Assembly (NCBI GenBank): GCA_015350385.1
Contig: WNKI01000005.1
Coordinates: forward strand, 634,266-698,265
DNA: 64,000 bases
Reading direction: 5' to 3'
DNA from: Aculops lycopersici
Lineage: Eukaryota > Arthropoda > Arachnida > Trombidiformes > Eriophyidae
In this document: piece by piece, positions 31,581-40,900 of the stretch
Layout: every line of letters starts with the position of its first letter
Position numbering within the stretch: the stretch's first letter is position 1
The notes under the pieces: model-generated
What the model was told of the DNA's origin: nothing
The model's database searches: none
Seen by the model: the letters and a program-made list of their open reading frames with translations, nothing else
Made by a program: the position numbers and the translations under genes

Positions 31581-31606
31581 TGTTCATTCTACCATCATTG
31601 CAATTA

Positions 31607-31767
31607 CAGGTTTTACAAGTGCTTTTCGGACTTTTCTCATTTGGTTTCAGATTTTTGCTTTTAGGAAGCAGCCAATGAGCGCGCGTAGCGCCATCGCCTG
31701 ATCTATTTCCTTTTTCGCGCAATCCGAAAGCAAAAAATTAGAGTCCGAAATGCTATTGTAAAACCTG
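31607..31767. mobile_element. MITE inserted in peptide gene B promoter
   Basis: A 161-bp non-coding element with inverted ends: left CAGGTTTTACAAGTGCTTTT, right (reverse complement) CAGGTTTTACAATAGCATTT. It is flanked by TA on both sides (31605-31606, 31768-31769). The sister unit at 33721-33730 reads CAATTAGGTCAG with one TA and no insert, so the empty site and the TA duplication are both visible. It is related to the element at 3486-3673. There is no coding capacity. It lies about 50 bp upstream of the TATA box of gene B. Confidence 0.85.
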
Positions 31768-31818
31768 TAGGTCAGTTGACTTGCGTCGCATGAGCAAACA
31801 GGTGGCCGTCGGAATGAG

Positions 31819-31826
31819 TATATAAG
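31819..31826 (+). promoter_or_regulatory. TATA box, peptide gene B
   Basis: TATATAAG, 180 nt before the ATG. A CAGGTG E-box precedes it at 31799-31804. The sequence around TTCACACAAAC some 30 nt downstream is a plausible initiator. Confidence 0.7.
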
Positions 31827-31941
31827 CGCGACACTTAGGCCAAAGATTCACACAAACATTCAAAACACGAGTAAAACAGCAAGAAGCCAACCGCTAAACT
31901 ACTACCGCTACTTTTGATCATATCACTTGGAGGAAGAAAGC

Positions 31942-31995
31942 AAAGTCAAAGTCAAAGTCAAAGTCAAAGTCAAAGTCAAAGTCAAAGTCAAAGTC
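31942..31995 (+). repeat. (AAAGTC)9 in 5' UTR of peptide gene B
   Basis: Nine perfect hexamers, then AAG and the ATG. This is the longest of the three homologous runs (4, 9 and 5). Confidence 0.92.
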
Positions 31996-31998
31996 AAG

Positions 31999-32157
31999 AT
32001 GTTTAACCGAAACACAATCTACAACTTCGCCGCATTGGCTGTCGTCTGCGGTCTTCTGGTTGCCATGGAGGGAATGGCCCAAAATGAAGACTTGGGGGAA
32101 CTCTCCGAAGAAACACTTGCCAGACTCGGTCGTGTCCTCAAAACAACCCTAGGCTAA
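31999..32157 (+). CDS. Short secreted peptide B (new family)
   Basis: A 52-residue precursor, near-identical to gene A. The signal peptide ends in EGMA; the mature peptide starts QNEDLGELS and ends GRVLKTTLG with a Gly suited to amidation. Differences from A are M13L in the signal and D34E, K37E and K42R in the mature part, so most changes alter the protein and the charge moves. TATA box at 31819, 5' UTR of about 150 nt and AATAAA at 32369-32374 describe a complete short transcript. It lies in unit 3 and faces the ABCG fragment at 32946-33230 tail to tail, as gene A faces the intact ABCG gene. Function unknown. Confidence 0.78.
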   Translation: MFNRNTIYNFAALAVVCGLLVAMEGMAQNEDLGELSEETLARLGRVLKTTLG

Positions 32158-32945
32158 GCAGCTTGAGCGAGACGAAGAGGATATCGGCGTTCGGGACCGC
32201 TGGACGAACACCACCTGTCGTCCACCTGTTGATTGGCTGACCAATTCCTCATGAGGTTCCAGCGGAAGCGAAGAGCGAAGCGAATGAGCGAGTAGAGGCA
32301 GAGGAGGCCTCAACATGGGCGCCCATGTTACATCAACACAATTTGTAGCTTTTGTGAAGAAAAAAGATAAATAAAGCGGTTACCATTCAATTAGCATTAA
32401 ACAACTGGTGTCCCGTTCTTTCGATCTTGTGGTACGAAAAAAACAAGAATGTTGAACCAAAGCTGTGATTTCATAACGAGTTCACCCCGACTATTGTCTG
32501 ACTTCTGTGATCTAGCCTTTGCTCAAGGTTTTTTCGCAGAGGGGCATGTATTGGACGAAGGTAAATCCAATGACGATCGATGGAAATCGACGTCATTAGT
32601 ATGTGAGCGTCTCAGGTAAAGAAATTTAGACGGAGCTCAACTAGAACTCTGAGGATTTCGGCGGAACTATCAGCCGGCAGTAGTTAGTTTATTGGTCTCC
32701 TGGTTTCGTGGAGACGTGATTGGAAGTATCCTTGCTTCCTTCCAAGACTCGACATTCATCCATCATCTGTGTTTGAGATCCCAAAATTGCAGTTCAGTTC
32801 TTCTATCGAGTTTGATATTTTAAACATATATGAGTGTTGTAGAAATTCTAGTTTATGATAATCATGATTGTGACGAAGATTATTATCGATATTACAATGA
32901 GCTCTTGATTAGATATAAAAAATCTGCTAGTTCCATCTTATGGAC
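32158..32945. other. 3' region of peptide gene B
   Basis: The 3' UTR of gene B with AATAAA at 32369-32374, then sequence homologous, inverted and diverged, to 28345-28860. No gene. Confidence 0.6.
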
Positions 32946-33230
32946 TCACAACTTGAGCCTAACGCAAACCTCAACCAACAGGTAGCTGAGGAACTTCAAC
33001 ACCAAGATGTAGAGGAAGAGACTGCCAATTAGGGGAGGTAACATGTCGTCCTTGAGCAGCATGTCCTTCATAGTGAATGGCTCGACATCTTCGCAACTTC
33101 TGATTTGGTAGCCGAAGGCGTTGGCTCTGGTTAAAAGGGTTGCCAGTTTATCGAAGAAGACTCCCTGCTTCGGCGCAGCATTTGGCGACTCCTCTTCCTC
33201 ACTCTCGGGTTCCTCGGTGGCTGGTGCTTT
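32946..33230 (-). pseudogene. ABCG 3' fragment, inverted copy in unit 3
   Basis: 285 bp identical by eye to 28060-28344 (the last 94 codons and stop of the ABCG gene). Before the match the frame stays open for about 24 codons of unrelated sequence with a possible ATG, so a protein of roughly 118 residues with one membrane segment could be made. It lacks the ATP-binding domain. The adjacent 3' non-coding sequence is clearly diverged from the parent, in contrast with the identical coding part. Either gene conversion or very strong constraint must be at work. Confidence 0.8.
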
Positions 33231-33672
33231 AGTTGTTGAATACATAACACGAATCGCTTCACTATGTTTAATGTCATCGTCGTTTTTGTTTCGATAAAAC
33301 ATCAGATTCTATTCTAAAATCTCACAAAAATAAGCGACAGGTCAACTCAAGTTTACAGTTGCGTCAAACTGTGATCTCATAATTCTGTAAATCTCGTTTG
33401 TGAATCCCCATCCTTCATTTCGTTTCATTTGTCTGTCTGTGACTTTTTTCCTTGGTGTCACATATGAACCTTCTATCATTAGATTCACATTCAATCGGCT
33501 TTCATACCAACCAACTTTAACTTGCTCTAAAATTTGTTTTTCGTCTAGTAAATTATCAAATCAGTTTCTGATTCCATGACTCGATCGACTTACGCTTTTC
33601 TATATCTGTACCCAATATCTACCATGACACATGGAAGGACGTTAATTCTCTCGCCATGACTGCACAGGCCTC

Positions 33673-33699
33673 ACTAATCCAAAGAGAGGTTGGATTAGT
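33673..33699. repeat. Hairpin in unit 4 (10-bp stem)
   Basis: ACTAATCCAA and TTGGATTAGT around a short purine loop, at the position matching the hairpins of units 2 and 3. Confidence 0.8.
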
Positions 33700-33774
33700 T
33701 GTTCAATCTACCATCATTGCAATTAGGTCAGTTGACTTGCGTCGCATGAGCAAACAGGTGGCCGTCGGAATGAG

Positions 33775-33782
33775 TATATAAG
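33775..33782 (+). promoter_or_regulatory. TATA box, peptide gene C
   Basis: TATATAAG in the same context as in genes A and B, 156 nt before the ATG. Confidence 0.7.
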
Positions 33783-33897
33783 GGCGACACTTGGGCCAAA
33801 GATTCACACAAACATTCAAAACACGAGTAAAACAGCAAGAAGCCAACCGCTAAACTACTACCGCTACTTTTGATCATATCACTTGGAGGAAGAAAGC

Positions 33898-33927
33898 AAA
33901 GTCAAAGTCAAAGTCAAAGTCAAAGTC
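33898..33927 (+). repeat. (AAAGTC)5 in 5' UTR of peptide gene C
   Basis: Five perfect hexamers followed by AAG and the ATG of gene C. Confidence 0.92.
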
Positions 33928-33930
33928 AAG

Positions 33931-34092
33931 ATGTTTAACCGAAACACAATCTACAACTTCGCCGCAATGGCTGTCGTCTGCGGTCTTCTGGTTGTCATGG
34001 AGGGAATGGAGGGAATGGCACAAGAGAGCGTATATCAATACGAAGATGGTGATACTGTGGTTTACAACCGGCCAAGCCAAGAATTCACATGA
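33931..34092 (+). CDS. Short secreted peptide C, divergent mature part
   Basis: A 53-residue precursor. The first 27 residues match genes A and B almost exactly (MFNRNTIYNFAAMAVVCGLL), with a three-residue duplication (MEG) before the cleavage region. After GMAQ the sequence is unrelated: ESVYQYEDGDTVVY then NRPSQEFT, an acidic, Tyr-containing peptide with no C-terminal Gly. The 3' UTR again resembles that of B (GAGCGAGACG...). Promoter and 5' UTR are near-identical to those of B. So a new mature peptide sits in an old expression and secretion cassette. Open, ATG-started and with the full regulatory context, it is probably functional. Role unknown. Confidence 0.75.
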   Translation: MFNRNTIYNFAAMAVVCGLLVVMEGMEGMAQESVYQYEDGDTVVYNRPSQEFT

Positions 34093-37000
34093 ATAACAGG
34101 AGCCAATCCTCGAGCGAGACGTAGAGAGTAGCAGTGGTCGGAGCCGCCGGGCGAAGATCACCTGTTGATTGGCCTGCCAGTTCTTCTTGAGATTCCAGCG
34201 GAAGAGGGAGGGAAAGAGGCAGCCTTAATGTGGGCATCTTTGTCATATAAGCACAATTGGTATTACAGGAAGTTGTAGTTCTGGTGAAGAAAAATATAAA
34301 TGAAGAGGTTAACGTTTGATTAGCATTCAACAATTTGTGTCAAGTCTTCAAATTCCTATCGTCGACTAATTACTCGCCTAAACCAATAATACAGGAGTTA
34401 GTCTGTTTTGTGAACTTGGATAGTCAGGTCATGTCAAACGTGCATTCATCGCCAATGGATTGCATAGATATCTATGAGTACAGTTAAGATTTGCTGATAT
34501 ATATCGGTGTCTAATTTGTTTGTGTGCTCATCTAGCACCAACTCTGGCTTTAGATACAAGTATCGCCGATGCTCCCTGACCCTCAGGTGTCAGTTCTTCG
34601 AGCCATAAAGCTTTTGGATTTTCATTGCATCATCACAAGAATCCAAATATGAACATCCATGGCGCAATAAAAACTGACTTTCAATTGCCCTTGCTTGCCA
34701 TTAAGCGATCGGTATCGCTTGTCTCAACACGATCTCCGAGTTGACTTGCATGCAACGAGAGCCAGAGCTACGCCTTTGGTCATGGTAGAACATTCGAGTG
34801 TATTTACCTTCAATTGTATACATCTCTCTCTACTTCTACTTCATCAATCAAATTTGGCCAAATCAAATTGATCTAAACATTACATGATGATTATGATCTT
34901 TCGCCAACTCTCCCATGTCCTAAAATGAAGCAAGTATAGCAAATTGAATCTTTGGATGACCTTTGGTTCACTCGTATGCTGGTCGCGATACAATGTATAC
35001 AGCCACCTTCAAGACCGGAAGTTTATGCACAACAACTCTTCCATCTATCTGGATTTGCCAGAAACAAAACAGAGGCTGGCTAAAATTAATTAAAGCAAGC
35101 GATCACTAGTACCACAACGATTCCAAAGTAATCTCTCATCTTGAGCTAGCGACTGACTCGGTGGACTAAATCGTGGAGCTTTGCAATAGATATTAGACGA
35201 CTTGCCAGTAGGCTTCGCCTCCATATACTCTCGGGCCCGACCAACTATCCCATCCAAATGTGCAGTCCAGTGAGTTTGTGGGTGTTTGTTGTGCTGCATG
35301 AAGGGAGAAATACGGAGAGGAGAACGGACTCGCATCAGCTTGGCGCAAAGCGAGGCGCAAATACGTGGCGTCGAGCTGGCGGTTGGAATATAGGGCCCAG
35401 AAGTGCGAAAATGACTGGCGGTTGGGAGGAAATGGGGGGACAAATGCTGGAATGGTAGTTGCAGTTTGAGTTGCCTTTGGAGCGATGACGCCGACCGTCA
35501 CAATTACGATGATGACGATCATTGTTGTCGCTGCCGGTGGTAGCGCGACCGGTTCCACTGGATTTGCTTTAGCTCTAGTTTAGCTACCACGAGCGACGTT
35601 ATATCAGATTCGTGGCAAAGAATGGACATGACGTCTTTGCGAGAGAGAAATAAATCCATCTAGACCTCAGTTGCTGGCTGACTGGCTAGCCATTGCCTTA
35701 AGCCATCCAGCCATCAGCAGGTCCCTTCGAGTTCGACAACTCATAACGACGAGGATGACGACGACGACGCTCGCAATTTCTGTCCTCAATCTCCTTATTC
35801 CCCTCGCTGCCCTAGGAGTAGTGGTAGTGGTTGTTGTTGTAGTGGGTGCTCTCTTTTCCTGTGTTGGAAAAGTAACCAATGGTAGCTGCTAGTCTATGCC
35901 AGTGGCTCATTTGAGTTAGCGCCAGTGGGTATAGTGCATCAACCTCAACATTGGTGCCCGCAACTCGCAGGCCTCGACCGCCAGCCAGTCAGATTCTCAC
36001 TCGGCTTGCCAAGAATAGCAACTACAAATAGGCGCCCGCAAGAGGCGGACAAAGCGCGCTGCGGGTAACTTCCTGTCCTCGCTTAGTTAGACCGTTGGCC
36101 TCGCTCGCTCACTTCCTGCTCGCTGGTAACACACGGCAAATTGGCCACTGCCTTGCTGGCTGGCACTCACTTGCTGACAATCCATTCCATCGGCTCTTTA
36201 TTCGGACATCGGTCGCAAGACTGATAAGAGGCGATGGGGATTTAGGCTGTCGCTAGCGGCCGCGCGTCTCGAGCCATCTTATCGAAAAATGGAGCTGGCT
36301 GACTGGCTATCTAACTGGCGGTTAACTTGAGACCAGGATACTAGCTAACAAAAAGCGAGAGGCTGCTTGCTCAACACTCAGAATGTCACTTTCGTTGTTG
36401 TTAGCTAACGCATCGTAACTGTCGTCGTGGCCGTTGATGTCGCCACTGCCGGCGCCGCCACCAGGCAAATTTACTCTCCTCCCCTCCATCCTCTTAAGCG
36501 TTCGGGATCTCCCAGGAGCTCGGAAGCCTCTCAGTGTCTCTGGCGACAAGCTAGAACAAGTATACACATGCAGTGAGAGAGCATGTGTGCGTCGCATACA
36601 AACACTCGCTAGTCGGCGTGCACCTTGATGGCGAGCTGGCTTGCCAATAGGCGATTGCTAGCCTGCCGGTATCGGTGGCCACCAAAGCTATTGGTGGTCG
36701 CTCTTTTCACGGATTGAATACACGATTTGAGGCAAAAGCGAGATTGCCTCTCGGTCTCGGTGTTGTTGTTGTTGTTGCCGTTAGTTTCCCCCTATTTCAT
36801 GTTACTGGCTTCTACTTGTACTCTGCCCGATTCTCACTTCCTCTTCGTAGCGCTCAGCGGAATTGCGCGCTACGCACTGTCTGCCTGTGCGCCATGTACG
36901 CGCCCCATTGGCCGGCGCCATGCTCTATGCGCCGTGCTCTCGCTCTCGCTCTCGCACACAAGGCCCAGGGTTGAGCGCGTAGGGTACATAGCGGCGCTCG

Positions 37001-37989
37001 CAAGTCGACCGCAAGCTTCGCACAAGTGCATCCCAAAAGGATCAAATCGAATACCACCGACGACCGCAGCAGCAGCGCTAGCTTGCCGGGGAGCCAAGCT
37101 CGGCGGCGGCGGCGGCGGCGCACACCGAAAGGAAGCTCTCTCGGTAACGCAAAGAAGGTGGCCCACGGAATCCCCGCAGCTCGCAAGCAAAGCGGCGGAA
37201 CCGTGGGACGCCCGGACGGCCATTTGTTTGCGGATAAGCTGAGAGTGGCTGGCGGCGCATGAAGGTGAGCTTTTGGCGGCCGCCACTAGCAAAAGGACGG
37301 CAAACAAACAGAGTGCTCGCCAAAGGGGTGAGCTCGGTGGTCGGAGCTCCGGCTTATTGCTTTACCAAGGCATCTTTTTCTGCTCCTCCTCTCTCTCGCG
37401 CAGTCAGAGACTATTGCGACCGCGATTGGCTGCGCTCGCATTGCCTGGTACTTCATTTCGCCAGAAGGACATAGTATTTGTGCACACCGCTGGCCTCGCC
37501 TCGCCTCATTTTGATACAACCCAACGCAGAAGGCCACCACAACAAAGTCAAGTATAAACGAGTTGTAAGGGATATGCACGTACAAAGGAAAACGCGCGCG
37601 CAGATAAACAATAACACACAAACTGTTAGATATCAGTTGGCTAAATAGTAGGCGAGCGAGCAAGCCAGCTTATAGTTGAGTGGGCTAGAGGCAAAATCGA
37701 TTTGTCTTATGTTGCTTTTGTCTTGAGAGTGAATTGAGTTGAGTTAGTTTGAGTCAAGTGGAGTGGAGTGGAGTCAAACGACTGACGTCTGAGAGGAATA
37801 AATTAGAATATTGATCGGTTTAAACCAATAGAGGGAAGAAGATTAAGGAAATAGTAGTCCCTCTGTGTATTTCTATGTGAGTTGTATATATAACAAAACA
37901 AGGCTTTGTCTTGGATTTGCAATCGCGTCAAGCTTCTTGTAAGACCACCGCCATCGCTTTAATGAATCTCTCCATCTCCCAATAGTAAG
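34093..37989. other. Gene-free region upstream of synapsin
   Basis: About 3.9 kb. The left 300 bp is the 3' UTR of peptide gene C. The part at about 35900-37550 is GC-richer, with CpG and many overlapping frames on both strands; none shows a domain, so I read it as synapsin promoter and 5' UTR. GAC/GTT triplet runs occur near 35750-35850. Confidence 0.45.
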
Positions 37990-40900
37990 ATGGAGAGATT
38001 TAATCCTTTTTCAAGTAACAACTTGCAGCAAACCACCGGCACTTCTACCACAACCACCGCTTCTACTGAATCCCCAGCCGCATTCATTACTAATAATCCA
38101 AAGCTTCAGGAAACAACAACATCAACATCCACAACAACAACTATTGCTGCTAGTAGTTGTAGAGAAACGTCCAGAAACGAGCCGTCGGCTGCGGCAGTAT
38201 CAAGTTCGTATTCGCGCACATATTCAACCTCATTTCCGGATCCGTTTGGAGGCGAGCCGTTGGACATGGAGACGACCGTTAGGTCGAAAGTGAAATCCGA
38301 GACGCGGCTTCCCTCGCCGCCACCGCCAATGCTGGCTGATAGTTCCACCGCATCAACTGCAACTTCCGGAAGGTCCAATAGTATGGCCACGAGTGTCGAT
38401 GAGCAGCAGCACCAATCAACATCAGCCACCACCTCAAGACTTAGCCGACAAGCTAGCGGTTTGAGCAGCTTCCTGTCGCGCGCTTCCTCGGTGGCCTCGA
38501 GCTCCGTCGACCGAATGGGCAGTGGGGTTCGCGGAGCCGTGGACACAATCTCTAGTCAAATCCAGTCGGCTGTGCCGGGTGTTGGCAATTCTAGTGATCT
38601 AACAATCTTATCTACGGGACAATCGTCGACCACCAATACAACTAATCCACCAACGTGCGGCACCAACACCATACCAATGGTCCAGAAGCAGCAGCAGCAA
38701 TCGGCCGCCAGCTATCTAGCCTCCAAACTATCCTCTGCCACTGGCCAGTTTACTTCGTCCGTCTCGAACCAGAGTTCGGGTTCCATGTTGACCATCAGTC
38801 GGCAAAGAGTCATCCTCGTACTCGACAGTCAAGCATCAACCGATTGGACGCAGCAATTCACAAGCTACCGGCGACTCACTTCCGGAGGAAGCTCTTCCTC
38901 GGCTACCGGTATTGCAAGCGCTCCAACGGCCGCTCTAAGTTACCTACTCTCATCGGCCTCCCACTTAACAGGTGGTGGTGGTGGTGGCCAGTCAGCATTA
39001 ATTGATGGCTCGGATTTAATTGAACAGGCAGATTTTAGGGATGTTAGTGTATTGGCCAACCAATTAAGTTCCACGGCAACCATCTATGTAAACAACTCGA
39101 GCAACATTAGCGGTTCAACTCAACCCTCGGGTGGTCGTGTCTTGGGTGGTCGTGGCCAGCAGCAACAACAGCAGCCCATCGCCAAGTTGATTAAGCCAGA
39201 GTTTGTTGTGGTTCGCCAAAAAACCAAGGATAATTTAGATCATTTAAAGGCTATAGTGACGGCGTTAAATTATTGTCTAGTGCCAATGTTCGAGCCTATC
39301 GAAGTGTGGAACATATTTCAGGATAGACAACTAATATTTGCAAAGCTATTGAGTGTACAAAAGCAACTAGGACGCGAAAACTTCCCTCTTGTTCCCCAAA
39401 TTTACCTACAAACTCATCAGGATCTCTACAACTACCTCCAAAGTTCAACAGTTTCATTATTTCTACCTTGTTTAGTTCGCATTGGTCCACTTGGTAGGGG
39501 TAAGATTAAGATTGAAAACTTGCAAATGTTACAAGATTTTGCTAGTATTATGGAGGTCAGTAAGCAAAGTTGTACCATTGAACAATATATAGACGTCAAG
39601 TGTGATTTGATTATACAGAAGCTGGGCACTAGCTTGAAGGTTTATAAACGAGCTACTTTTAGGCCCAATCAACAGCAGGACCAGTCGACAGGTGAAGGTG
39701 CGATTACATTGGGGTCCGCTGCTGCAGCAGCTTCAAGCAGACAAACGGCATCTCGGCAAGCCTCTCTTGGTAGCTCCATGTTGTCGACTCTCATATCAAC
39801 GGCTTCCGGTCAGTTGTCGTCCTCGTCATCTAGTCAACAGCAACAGCACAATTTTCACCAGGTTTTGTCTAGGAGAAACTCGAGCTCATTCTATGGTCCA
39901 TATGAGAGACTAAATCTGGATTTTCACAGCAGCAGATACAAGCGTTGGGTTGATGCGATTGCACAAGAGTTCGACCAAAAGCTGGAGACTTTCTGCATTA
40001 AGATTGCCGTTTCCTCAAATGATCGCGAGTACATCGTTGGCCTGAGCAATTGTTCGATGGACTTTATTGGTAACCCGGAGAATCAAGAAGAGGATAGACG
40101 CAGTTATGTCGAGATGATTATTAGCAAAATGAACACTGTACTACCAAAAACTCAATCAAGCAAAGAGGTTGCTGCCATAGGAAGTTCAATCACAGCAACT
40201 GGTGACCAGAACTCTATACTAACAGGTGGTGGTGGTGGCGGCGGCGGCATTCGTCGTTTTAGTCGTGAAACTGATACCAAGTTCAAGTCCACGAGTTCAC
40301 TCTCGTTCAAGGCAACCAACGAGTACATTACACCTGACGATAAGAGAAAATTTGTTAGCCAAGCACAAATCGGGTGCACAGATGGATCGAGGCGAGTGGA
40401 GTCGCAACCCATCGGTGACGGCGGTGGTGGTGGTAGTATTAGTGGAGTTGCTGGCGCCAATGGAACTAATAGAAACTATGGCCAGTTAGGTAATAGGAGC
40501 AAGTCGGTGATTGTTAATAACTATGAGTATGATCGACACCAACCAAGTGGCGTGAGCTCATTCCAATCAACTGGTAAACTTTCAAGAAGGAGCTCGGATA
40601 GAACTGATAGCTCGAAGGCTAACGCCGAAATGGATGATCTAAGTTGCATGACAACTCTAACTGGAGCAGACAGCATCTCAAGCTCGAGTAATTCACAAAA
40701 TAGACAAACCTCGTTGGGTCAATCGTTCCTTGACCAAACTTCAACTGCTTGGACCTCGTTCCACAAGCAGTCGTTTGGTTTCTTCAAGCGACTCGAGGCT
40801 AGGAGTCAAGAGATCCCCGGCACGACGCCGCCTATGTCGGCCAAATCGGACAAAGCTTTCGATCGAGCCTTTCTGACAGATAGCGAAGCTGGTTCACTTG

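Larger units (their letters stand above)
30723..31606. other. Upstream regions of units 2 and 3 (palindrome centre)
   Basis: No gene. The two inverted halves of the duplication meet here near 31240. The segment 30826-30960 is repeated in diverged form at 30968-31140 (both begin GGCGAGAG.ATCAACGTCCT), a local tandem duplication. Two hairpin-forming repeats flank the region. Confidence 0.6.
33231..33930. other. Upstream region and 5' UTR of peptide gene C
   Basis: Homologous to the upstream part of unit 3 but without the MITE. Carries a hairpin near 33673-33699, an AGGTCAGTTGACTT palindrome at 33725-33738, an E-box at 33755-33760 and the TATA box at 33775. Confidence 0.6.
28060..34400. repeat. 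Four-unit inverted segmental duplication
   Basis: The ABCG 3' end plus the adjoining convergent peptide gene forms a unit repeated four times. Units 1 (about 28060-30040) and 2 (about 30041-31240) have the peptide gene on the minus strand; units 3 (about 31250-33235) and 4 (about 33236-34400) are inverted, with the peptide gene on the plus strand. Unit 1 holds peptide gene A, unit 2 only a remnant, units 3 and 4 genes B and C. An ABCG fragment accompanies units 2 and 3. Blocks 28861-29167 and 30416-30722 (307 bp) differ visibly at one base. Unit limits are approximate, drawn by eye from shared blocks. Confidence 0.85.

Noticed and set aside
36727..37323. Overlapping frames of up to 171 codons before synapsin
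   Set aside because: GC-rich DNA opens three or more frames on both strands at once; none has a family or plausible composition.
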